From the NCBI GenBank assembly GCA_948919095.1, contig CAQYCU010000034.1, positions 1-16,407 on the forward strand: a stretch of DNA of 16,407 bases, read 5' to 3'. A program made the position numbers and the translations under genes. Of this stretch, positions 1 to 6,648 are shown in pieces. How positions within the stretch are numbered: the stretch's first letter is position 1; every line of letters begins with the position of its first letter. Source of the stretch: an uncultured Clostridia bacterium (lineage in GTDB: Bacteria > Bacillota > Clostridia > TANB77 > CAG-508). The notes under the pieces are model-generated. The model was not told where the DNA came from and did not search any database. It worked only from the letters and a program-made list of their open reading frames with translations.

Positions 1-1478
1 TCCATGAATTGTGATAATTGTGAACTTCCAAAGAATTCACGTATTGCTGCTGATATTGGTTTTGTATTTATTAATGCTTGTGGAGTGATTGAGTCTAAGT
101 CTTGTATTGTCATTCTTTCACGCACTACTCTTTCTAAACGTGCTAAACCTATTCTGAATTGGTTTTGTAATAATTCTCCAACGCATCTAATACGTCTGTT
201 TCCTAGGTGGTCAATATCGTCTATTGTTCCTAGTCTATGGTACAAGTTTAATAAATAGCTTATTGAAGCTATCATGTCTTCTGTTGTAATATTACGTGGA
301 ACTAGCTCATCAATTCTTTCTTTTAATGTATCGTGTAGTTTGTTTTTCTCAGTTGTATCAAGTATGCTTTTTAATACATTATAATTTACTAATTCTTTTA
401 TTTCTAAGTCTTTTATATCAATATCAACAAAGTTATTAATGTCAACTGTTCCATTTCCAATAACTATTATTGAGCTTTCTCCACATTTTACTTTTACAGA
501 GTTTATTCCTGTATTTTGAATATTTTTTGCTACTTCTTCTGTAATTTTTTCTCCAGCTTCAACTAATATCTCCCCTGTTTCTGGGTCAGATATTGTTTCT
601 GTTGATATTTGGTTTGTTATTCTTGTTGCTAGGCTTAGTTTTTTATTGAATTTAAATCTTCCAACTTTTGCTAAGTCATATCTTTTGGGGTCAAAGAATA
701 ATCTGTCGAATAATGTTCTAGCAGCGTCAACTGTAGGTAGTTCGCCAGGTCTTAATTTTCGATATATTTCGATTATTGCTTCGTCCATTGTTTTTATTGG
801 GTCTTTGTCAATAGTCGCTTTTAATAGAGTTTCGTTTCCAAATAGGGCTAATATTTGTTCGTCTTTCTCTATTCCTATTGCTCTTAATAATGTTGTTATA
901 GGTAATTTTCTTGTTCTGTCAACTCTTACATAGAATATGTCATTATTATCTGTTTCATATTCTAGCCATGCTCCTCTTAGTGGCATTACTGTTGATGTAT
1001 ATAGTTTTTTTCCTGTTTTTGTGTCAAGTGTGTCTGCATAATAACAGCTTGGCGAACGTACTAATTGGCTTACTACAACTCTTTCTGCACCATTTATTAC
1101 AAATGTTCCTGTTTCTGTCATAAGTGGAAAGTCACCAAGGTATATCTCTTGTTCCTTGATTTCTCCTGTTTCACGGTTGAATAGTCGTACGTTTACATGT
1201 AATTTTGTTGAATATGTTGCATCTCTTTCTTTTGCTTCTTCTACTGTGTATTTTGGCTTGTCATTCATGCGGTAATCTAAAAAGTCTAATACTAGATTTT
1301 TTGAGTAGTCCATTATAGGAGAAACTTCTTTTAATACTTCTCCTAATCCTTCGTTTAAGAACCATTCGTAAGAATCTCTTTGTACTTTTATTAAGTTTGG
1401 CATTTCTATGAAATCACCAATTTTAGAGAATGATTTACGTGTGGTTTTTTCGTGTTTTACATCTTTAACCTTTACCAA
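1..1478 (-). CDS. rpoB: DNA-directed RNA polymerase subunit beta (N-terminal part, cut by window edge)
   Basis: This is the catalytic beta subunit of RNA polymerase. The minus-strand frame is open from 1478 to the window edge (492 codons plus two bases) and reads as RpoB: IGDFIEMPNLIKVQRDSYEWF at the start, then GDFPLMTETGTFVINGAERV and SQLVRSPSCYY, ending in FFGSSQLSQFM at the edge. That last motif opens rifampicin-resistance cluster I; every residue visible up to Met515 (E. coli numbering) is wild type. The start is chosen as TTG at 1478-1476, because an AGGGGGT Shine-Dalgarno lies 7 nt upstream and no in-frame ATG occurs until the conserved EMPNLIK region. The protein acts in the cytoplasm in the alpha2-beta-beta' core. 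In most Bacillota rplJ-rplL precede rpoB; here they are absent from the upstream 850 bp and a dedicated promoter is present. Identity is near certain; the TTG start is well supported. Confidence 0.97.
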   Translation of the reverse strand, partial: MVKVKDVKHEKTTRKSFSKIGDFIEMPNLIKVQRDSYEWFLNEGLGEVLKEVSPIMDYSKNLVLDFLDYRMNDKPKYTVEEAKERDATYSTKLHVNVRLFNRETGEIKEQEIYLGDFPLMTETGTFVINGAERVVVSQLVRSPSCYYADTLDTKTGKKLYTSTVMPLRGAWLEYETDNNDIFYVRVDRTRKLPITTLLRAIGIEKDEQILALFGNETLLKATIDKDPIKTMDEAIIEIYRKLRPGELPTVDAARTLFDRLFFDPKRYDLAKVGRFKFNKKLSLATRITNQISTETISDPETGEILVEAGEKITEEVAKNIQNTGINSVKVKCGESSIIVIGNGTVDINNFVDIDIKDLEIKELVNYNVLKSILDTTEKNKLHDTLKERIDELVPRNITTEDMIASISYLLNLYHRLGTIDDIDHLGNRRIRCVGELLQNQFRIGLARLERVVRERMTIQDLDSITPQALINTKPISAAIREFFGSSQLSQFM

Positions 1479-1857
1479 AGATTTTACCCCCTAAATAGAT
1501 TAAGCAGAAATGTATATGTGCTTTGAAAAAGTCCCTCTTAACTATATTGTAGTTTTTATTTCTTTTTTTGCCCCTGCTTTAGGCTAAAAAGAGATAGTCT
1601 TGCAATATGTAATTCCTCTTTTTCTTGTTTATATGCAGAACAAACCGGGCTAATTTTTGTAGTTCTTGTCGCTTTTCTTTGTCTTATTTCAGGCTTTGGA
1701 ATGGCACTTTTCCTTGGCTTAATTGAAGGCAAAAAAAGGCAAATCGATATTTTTACCGATTTTACCTTCTATGTGTTTAATTAGTTTTATTTCACGATTT
1801 CCGAATTTATCATCTATTAGCCCTCTAGATTTTATTCGTACAAAATATACTTTTTTT
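1479..1857 (-). promoter_or_regulatory. Long 5' leader of rpoB
   Basis: About 370 nt lie between the rpoB promoter and the rpoB start and contain no convincing gene. The minus strand carries two stem candidates. One is a terminator-like hairpin at 1731-1768, listed separately. The other pairs AAAAAGAG with CTCTTTTT around 1580-1625 and is followed by a short T run. A short plus-strand frame at 1723-1917 crosses the promoter and looks spurious. The layout would suit transcription attenuation of rpoB, but I did not recognise a known leader family. This is inference from layout and pairing only. Confidence 0.45.
1731..1768 (-). terminator. Terminator-like hairpin inside the rpoB leader (possible attenuator)
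   Basis: On the minus strand AAGG and AAATCG pair with CGATTT and CCTT, with small bulges and a loop of about 10 nt, followed immediately by seven Ts. This is the form of a weak intrinsic terminator. It sits roughly 90-120 nt downstream of the predicted rpoB transcription start, so it would act within the leader and not at the end of a gene. Confidence 0.4.
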
Positions 1858-1887
1858 ATTATACATCTTTTTATTAGTAGTTGTCAA
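1858..1887 (-). promoter_or_regulatory. Consensus sigma-A promoter for rpoB
   Basis: The minus strand reads TTGACA (1887-1882), an 18-nt spacer, then TATAAT (1863-1858). Both boxes match the consensus perfectly. It faces rpoB and starts a leader of about 370 nt. It lies just past the end of the decayed minus-strand remnant at 1906. Confidence 0.8.
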
Positions 1888-1905
1888 GGGTTTTTGAAAG
1901 ATTTT

Positions 1906-2293
1906 TTACTGATTTAATAATTTTTTTAATATATTGTCAATGTTAGGAAAAATAATATTTTTCATTCCATGATTATATAAATTTAATACTTTATTTGCCT
2001 TATATATTATTTCATTTTTTAATTTATTTGGTACCGTAATTTCAACTTTATTCTTAATATACTGATTTTCTATAATATTCTTTTGTTATAGGAAACATAT
2101 TTTGAATTAAAAATGCACTATATGTATTTGCAACATACCCAAAAACTATTTTGTCTATTGAAGGTCTTTTGCCTAATTTTATTTATTTTTGTATTTTACT
2201 ATTATATATCTTTTGGTATTTATTAATTTTTGTACTCACTGGAATAAACCATATAATTTTATCATTTTCTTTTTGAATGTTTATTTTTCTAAT
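1906..2293 (-). pseudogene. Decayed gene remnant, faintly like a ToxN/AbiQ-type toxin
   Basis: The minus strand carries protein-like sequence broken by an in-frame TAA near 2184 and a frame change near 2050-2065. It reads NDKIIWFIPVSTKINKYQ, then KIVFGYVANTYSAFLIQNMF followed by PITKEYY, and in the second frame KVEITVPNKL then MKNIIFPNIDNILKKLL, ending at a TAA. There is no start codon: a stop precedes the first readable codon. The arrangement (F-IP-S-K stretch, then a G-x-LIQNM-P stretch) faintly recalls the PLSSPK...INLNNMIPV layout of type III ToxN/AbiQ toxins. That resemblance is from memory and weak; it may be another small clostridial family. No antitoxin RNA repeat array is visible. 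That it is a remnant is well supported; the family is not. Confidence 0.5.
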
Positions 2294-2329
2294 TCATATT
2301 TATTAGGTTAGTAACATTAGTGATCCAGC

Positions 2330-3961
2330 AATAATAATTAATCAAAACTTATGCACAATTTGTGACCCTAATTGTAATGCTAATTCTTGCCGCTGTTGGA
2401 TTAAGTTCAGTACTTAGCGACAAAGGAGTATTTAGCAGAGCAGAAACAGCAGGAGAAAAATATAATGAAGCAAAAGCAAGAGAAGTATTAGAAACAGTGC
2501 TACTAACAGATGGACAATATGAAAAAAATATAAATCCAGAATATAACCAAGATGAGTTTCTTAATGATTTAATAAAAAATGAAATACCAGACTTTACCAT
2601 AAAAGGAGATGTAGCTATAATAGGAAAGTATGCATATGAACTAGATAGAAGTGTACCAAAGATAGGCAGATACTTAGGCAAAGCAGAAGATCTAGTATGG
2701 CCAACAGTAAATGCAACAGTAGAGTTAGCAAATGATAAGAAGAACGCAACAATTAATATAAAGGCATTAGAAGAAAAGAATGGAATAAATAAAATAGAAA
2801 TATGGCTACTAGGAGAAAAAATAGAAGAATACACATATGACAATATAAAAACAGAAGTAACAGTAAATCCACCATACATAGCAACACAAAATGGAAAATA
2901 CACAATAAAAGCTTATGGAGATTTAATGTCAAGTACAACAGTAACAGTAGATGGAATAGTAGCCTCAGTAAAATTTGAACCAAACGGAAACAATGAATGG
3001 CAAAAATCACATTCAACAACAGTAACAATACAAGAAACAGCAGATAAAGTAGTAAAAGCAAAATATACATGGACAAATAGTGTAAATACACCAGAGGATA
3101 ATTTATTCCCAGAAGAACAAACATTTAACAGTGGAGACGCAATAACAAAAGATGGTGACACTGGTACATATTATTTATGGATAATGCTAGAAGTACAATC
3201 AGGGAAAAAAATAAAGTTGAGAAGTGAGAATTTTAATTTTGACAATGAAGGCCCAACAATCACAAATTTTACAATAAACAAATATTCAATAGATGGTCTA
3301 ACACTAGCTGTAACAGCACAAGATACAAAGAGTGGGATAATAAAATTTGAATTTTATATAGATGGGGTAAGAAAAGGCAATTATACACAAACAATTCTCA
3401 GAACTACATCAAGTGTAACAAAAATAGTTAATATAACAGGATTAACTACAGGAAATCATACTTGTATGGCAAAAGTATATGATGCAAAAGATAATAACAA
3501 TTCAAGCAGTAAATCAGGATTTACTAAGCAATATAAATGGAAAAAGGAAGAATCTATAACGACTACAAGTTATAATTGGTATAGTCGAACTGGTCAAACA
3601 GAGTACCACGTTGAAGATGACACAGTACTTTATGTTAAAAGTTCTATACCAACAGGAAGCCAGAATAGTCTTAGTGTATCTTGGGGAGTATCCGCCAAGA
3701 AAATTGGTAAAGCAAACACATTAGCTAATAAATATGTAACCTCTACAGATATGAATTTATATTATTATAAATTAGGTTCACTTAAATCATACAATGAAGA
3801 TACTGGATGGGCTATATACAATTTAATCGAACTTAAAAAGTGGGAATCAAGGACCTCTACTTCATGGCGGTACGCCAAGTTATATTTATGCTAACGAACC
3901 AGATGCCTATACTGGAAAATCGAATTCTAATGTACGTTATACTTATATTGGAATAGAATAA
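2330..3961 (+). pseudogene. Prepilin-like surface protein with Ig-like region, damaged at both ends
   Basis: The long open frame (about 2362-3894, up to 510 codons) begins inside a prepilin-type hydrophobic segment, VTLIVMLILAAVGLSSVLSD, and continues as a Thr/Lys/Asn-rich extracellular protein with beta-strand-rich Ig-like repeats (for example TVTVDGI, TLAVTAQDTKSGI) ending in aromatic-rich sequence. Family members start with K-G-I-T-L-I-A-L-V; here the matching DNA (2330-2361) resembles codons for NN-GI-TLIAL but is scrambled by small indels, has a stop at 2335-2337, and shows no Shine-Dalgarno. Near the 3' end an adjacent frame, open from 3827, continues naturally as GNQGPLLHGGTPSYIYANE through VRYTYIGIE to a TAA at 3961. 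A single-base change in the A5 run at 3835-3839 would join the two. An intrinsic terminator follows. A shortened protein from an internal GTG/ATG is possible but would lack the class III signal. Confidence 0.65.
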
Positions 3962-3994
3962 TATATAAATAAGTTTTACTAAATAAGTTTAAGC

Positions 3995-4024
3995 AAAGCA
4001 AACAATAACTTTGTTTGCTTTTTA
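3995..4024 (+). terminator. Intrinsic terminator after the prepilin-like gene
   Basis: An 11-bp perfect stem (AAAGCAAACAA at 3995-4005 with TTGTTTGCTTT at 4011-4021) encloses a 5-nt loop and runs into Ts. It lies 33 nt beyond the TAA at 3961, which supports 3961 as the ancestral end of the gene. Confidence 0.8.
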
Positions 4025-4157
4025 TTGTAATCTTTTATGCTTATGATTTTTTCCTATTACTATAGTAAATTTTTTATTTTAGTGATATACTAATTTCAAA
4101 TATGAAAAATACACATATATATTTATTAACTTAGTTTTAGTGTGTTTAAGGAGTATT

Positions 4158-5411
4158 ATGAAAAATAAAAGAGAAAAAGAAAGAAAGTTTAATTTTAGCA
4201 AGTTGTTTGTAATTATTATATTGTTAGCTCTTATTGCTGGTGGTGTTTATTACAGTGCTGTTAAAATTGGTAACTTGAAGAAAATTGCCGAAAATAATAA
4301 TGTGATTGAAGATACTCAGAAAGAGCCCAAGATTGTTATTCCAGAAGATAGTGTAGCTACTATTGTTGCGATTGGTGATACCTTATGCCATAGTCAAAAT
4401 TTTAAGGATGCTTATGATAGTGAAACTGGAATTTATGATTTTTCACCTATGTTTAAGTATATTACTAAATATTTTGATGATGCGACTGTTGCTGTGGGTA
4501 ATTTAGAGGCTACTTTTGCTGGTCCTTCTCATAAGTATAGTGGTTATCCTACTTTTAACACGCCTGAACATTTGGCTATTGATTTGAAAGAACTTGGTCT
4601 TGATATAATGACTACTGCTAATAATCATTCTCTTGATATTGGATATTCTGGTTTAGTTTCGACTTTAGATTATTTAGATGATGCTGGATTACAACATACT
4701 GGTCGTGCTCGTTCTTATGAAGAACAAGAGAAGATTTTATTTAAGGACTTAAATGGAATTAAAACCGCATTTCTTGCTTTTACGTATGGTACTAATGGTA
4801 TTCCTGTTCCAAAGGGTAAAGAGTATTGTGTTAACTTGATTGACAAGGATTTTATGAAGCGTAAAATTGACCAAGCTAAAAGTGAAGGTGCCGAACTTAT
4901 TTGTGTTAGTATGCATTGGGGAGATGAATATAAAACTACCCCAAATAGTACTCAAAAGGATTTGGCTGAATTTTTGATTAAGAATGATGTACAAGTTATC
5001 CTTGGTTGTCATCCTCATGTGCTAGAACCTATTGAGATGAAAACTGTAACAATTGAAGATGGCTCTACTAAGTCTGGCTTTGTTATTTATTCTATGGGTA
5101 ATTTCTTTTCAGCTCAAACATTCCCTAATACTAGAAATACTTTGATTTTGAATGTTCAAGTTAGAAAAGATGGTGAAACTGGGCAAATTAGTGTTGACCA
5201 AGCTACTTACACTCCTATTTATGTGTATGATAATGGATTAAACGCCAAGGATAGATATGAATTACTTGATATTGAAAGTATTATTGCTGAATATGAGGCT
5301 GGTGATAGTAAATGGAGTAAATCTATGTATAATCTTGCTAAAACTGAACTTGATAGAACTGTTAAAATACTTGGTCCTGAGATTTTTAATAGAAATGAGA
5401 ACGTAGACTAA
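4158..5411 (+). CDS. CapA-family metallophosphatase-like protein, membrane-anchored
   Basis: This is a CapA/PGA_cap (poly-gamma-glutamate capsule synthesis type) protein of 417 aa with a calcineurin-like metallophosphoesterase fold. A basic N-terminus is followed by one hydrophobic segment at about residues 15-35 (FVIIILLALIAGGV), so the domain probably sits outside the membrane. Metal-site motifs appear in order: AIGDTLCH (71-78), GNLEATF (114-120), TANNHSLDIG (153-162), then SMHWGDEY, GCHPHVLEPIE and SMGNFF. ATG 4158 is chosen because AAGGAG ends 4 nt upstream; a GTG at 4140 would extend the frame by six codons but lies upstream of that Shine-Dalgarno. No capB or capC homologues are adjacent, so a role in poly-gamma-glutamate synthesis is not implied; many solitary clostridial CapA proteins have no known substrate. 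It is one of only two intact plus-strand genes, with T-ending codons as expected for the lagging strand. Confidence 0.9.
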   Translation: MKNKREKERKFNFSKLFVIIILLALIAGGVYYSAVKIGNLKKIAENNNVIEDTQKEPKIVIPEDSVATIVAIGDTLCHSQNFKDAYDSETGIYDFSPMFKYITKYFDDATVAVGNLEATFAGPSHKYSGYPTFNTPEHLAIDLKELGLDIMTTANNHSLDIGYSGLVSTLDYLDDAGLQHTGRARSYEEQEKILFKDLNGIKTAFLAFTYGTNGIPVPKGKEYCVNLIDKDFMKRKIDQAKSEGAELICVSMHWGDEYKTTPNSTQKDLAEFLIKNDVQVILGCHPHVLEPIEMKTVTIEDGSTKSGFVIYSMGNFFSAQTFPNTRNTLILNVQVRKDGETGQISVDQATYTPIYVYDNGLNAKDRYELLDIESIIAEYEAGDSKWSKSMYNLAKTELDRTVKILGPEIFNRNENVD

Positions 5412-5426
5412 TCTACGTTTTTTTTA
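5400..5426 (+). terminator. Intrinsic terminator overlapping the capA-like stop codon
   Basis: AACGTAGA (5400-5407) pairs perfectly with TCTACGTT (5412-5419), and a run of Ts continues to about 5426. The TAA stop (5409-5411) is in the 4-nt loop, so the last codons form the left arm of the stem. Confidence 0.85.
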
Positions 5427-5438
5427 ACTTTATAGCCG

Positions 5439-5467
5439 TTGCTTATTAGTCTAAATTGTGCTATAAT
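5439..5467 (+). promoter_or_regulatory. Promoter of the cysteine-rich gene
   Basis: TTGCTT (5439-5444), a 17-nt spacer, then TATAAT (5462-5467), with an extended TGC just before the -10 box. It follows the capA-like terminator and precedes the cysteine-rich gene by about 70 nt, so that gene is probably transcribed alone. Confidence 0.65.
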
Positions 5468-5537
5468 ATATTTTGTTGTTTGCATATTGTAAATAATAGT
5501 ACGCCACACATTCTCTAAAGACTTTAGGAGGTGCAAA

Positions 5538-5807
5538 ATGGCAAACGTAAAAGCACATGAAGGGATTCAAGTTCCTTCGATAGATGTACCGTATTCTCGG
5601 CCGTCCTGCTTAGGCGATATTGAGCCTGCTGTCAAAGATTGCAAGGCTCGAGTTGCTGCTGGAAAGAAATGCTACTGCGTTGAGGTCTGCCGCTGTCGGC
5701 AGTGTCAGGAGACTAATGACCCCAAATGCAAGTTAGAAGACCTTTTAATTCAGGGGGGCTGCGTTTTCGGTTGCAATCAGTGCTCAAATTGCAAACCTTG
5801 TTGGTGA
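5538..5807 (+). CDS. Unrecognised 89-aa cysteine-rich protein
   Basis: I do not recognise this family. A strong AGGAGG lies 7 nt before the ATG, a good promoter lies upstream and an intrinsic terminator downstream, so it looks like a genuine single-gene unit. The N-terminal half (residues 1-45) is ordinary polar sequence with two cysteines. The C-terminal half is packed with cysteines: CYCVEVCRCRQCQ, then one near PKC, then GCVFGCNQCSNCKPCW at the very end. There are 13 cysteines in 89 residues, 11 of them after residue 40. There is no signal peptide or membrane segment. I count 130 G/C in 270 nt (48%), far above the neighbours, and cysteine is mostly TGC, which suggests acquired DNA. It could bind metal (metallothionein-like or Fe-S/Zn) or be a precursor of a modified peptide. 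The nearby radical SAM gene is PFL-activating enzyme on the other strand, so adjacency alone does not support the peptide idea. Confidence 0.75.
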   Translation: MANVKAHEGIQVPSIDVPYSRPSCLGDIEPAVKDCKARVAAGKKCYCVEVCRCRQCQETNDPKCKLEDLLIQGGCVFGCNQCSNCKPCW

Positions 5808-5811
5808 GCAG

Positions 5812-5844
5812 AAAAGGGGCTTCGGCAATGCCGAAGTCCCTTTT
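5812..5844. terminator. Bidirectional intrinsic terminator between convergent genes
   Basis: AAAAGGGGCTTCGGC pairs with GCCGAAGTCCCTTTT around an AAT loop. On the plus strand all positions pair (one G-U) and end in Ts. On the minus strand one A-C mismatch remains, but the stem still ends in a T run. It serves the cysteine-rich gene and pflA, and overlaps the pflA stop codon by two bases. Confidence 0.85.
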
Positions 5845-6586
5845 AAAACATTATTTTGTCGATTTTTATACTATACTTTGTTTGTAGTATTTTTTTTGCT
5901 TTTTCTATTTCGTCGTCAGCTGGAGAAACTACTCCTTCTAATGAATATTCTAATCCCATGTTCTTCCATTTTGTTTTGCCTAAGTCGTGATATGGTAGAA
6001 CTTCAACTTTTTCTACTGTTTTTAAAGTGTTTATAAATTCTGCAGTTTTGATTAAATCAATTTCGTTGTCAGTATAATCAGGAATTAGTACTTGTCTTAT
6101 CCACAGTTTAATACCATTTTGTGAACAATATTTTGCAAATTCAAGTTCATTTTTGTTAGAAGTGCCAGTTAGTTCTATGCATTTTTGTTTGTCAATGTGC
6201 TTTATATCAAGTATTACAAGGTCTGTGTATTTTAATAATTCTTTAATTTCTTCATTTATTGGTAAGCTTCCTGCTGTGTCAAGTGCTGTGTGTATGTTGT
6301 TTTCTTTTAATTTTTTGAATAGTTCTATTAAAAATTTACTTTGTAATAAGGGCTCTCCACCACTTGCAGTAAATCCGCCTTTTGAGCTTTCTATAAATGG
6401 TTTGCTTCGTAATACTCTGTCTAATACCTCATCTACTGTATATTGCTTTCCGATGTTTGCTTCCCAAGTGTCTCGATTATGACAATATTTGCATTTTAAA
6501 GGACAGCCTTGCATAAAGACTACATACCTTATGCCAGGTCCATCTACTGTTCCAAAACTTTCAAATGAGTGTATATAGCCTTTCAT
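5843..6586 (-). CDS. pflA: Pyruvate formate-lyase activating enzyme (radical SAM)
   Basis: This cytoplasmic radical SAM enzyme uses a [4Fe-4S] cluster and S-adenosylmethionine to abstract hydrogen from the glycine of PflB, creating the glycyl radical. The 247 aa match the usual length. The N-terminus SFGTVDGPGIRYVVFMQGC leads into the cluster motif C28-x3-C32-x2-C35 followed by HNRDTW, as is typical of PflA. GGEPLLQ (the SAM-binding GGE motif) and DTAG follow. The start ATG at 6586 has GAGGAGG closely upstream. It lies 62 nt after the pflB stop on the same strand, separated by a hairpin that may lower its expression relative to pflB. Its 3' end is shared with a bidirectional terminator. Confidence 0.96.
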   Translation of the reverse strand: MKGYIHSFESFGTVDGPGIRYVVFMQGCPLKCKYCHNRDTWEANIGKQYTVDEVLDRVLRSKPFIESSKGGFTASGGEPLLQSKFLIELFKKLKENNIHTALDTAGSLPINEEIKELLKYTDLVILDIKHIDKQKCIELTGTSNKNELEFAKYCSQNGIKLWIRQVLIPDYTDNEIDLIKTAEFINTLKTVEKVEVLPYHDLGKTKWKNMGLEYSLEGVVSPADDEIEKAKKILQTKYSIKIDKIMF

Positions 6587-6600
6587 TTCTCCTCCTCTAG

Positions 6601-6646
6601 TTTGAAAAAGAATTTGCCTAACATTAGGCTAATTCTTTTTTTCAAA
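6601..6646 (-). terminator. Long hairpin between pflB and pflA
   Basis: An almost complete inverted repeat fills the pflB-pflA gap. TTTGAAAAAGAATTTGCCTA pairs with TAGGCTAATTC plus a T run and CAAA, with one mismatch and a 2-nt length difference, around a 4-nt loop. The downstream minus-strand arm contains five Ts. It could be a partial terminator or an mRNA 3'-end stabiliser that sets a high PflB to PflA ratio, as is known in other bacteria. Which of these applies cannot be told from sequence. Confidence 0.6.
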
Positions 6647-6648
6647 TT

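Noticed and set aside
1723..1917. A 64-aa plus-strand frame over the rpoB promoter
   Set aside because: No Shine-Dalgarno, crosses a consensus promoter on the other strand, and no protein-like pattern.
2349..3161. Minus-strand open frames opposite the prepilin-like gene
   Set aside because: Mirror images of its A-ending codons; Ser/Phe/Leu-rich sequence without family features, start signals or promoter.
4140..4157. GTG 4140 as the capA-like start
   Set aside because: The Shine-Dalgarno AAGGAG lies downstream of the GTG and directly before ATG 4158.
5538..6586. A RiPP cluster made of the cysteine-rich gene plus the adjacent radical SAM gene
   Set aside because: The radical SAM gene is clearly PFL-activating enzyme, in its expected place beside pflB, and on the opposite strand across a bidirectional terminator. 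No other modifying or export gene is near.
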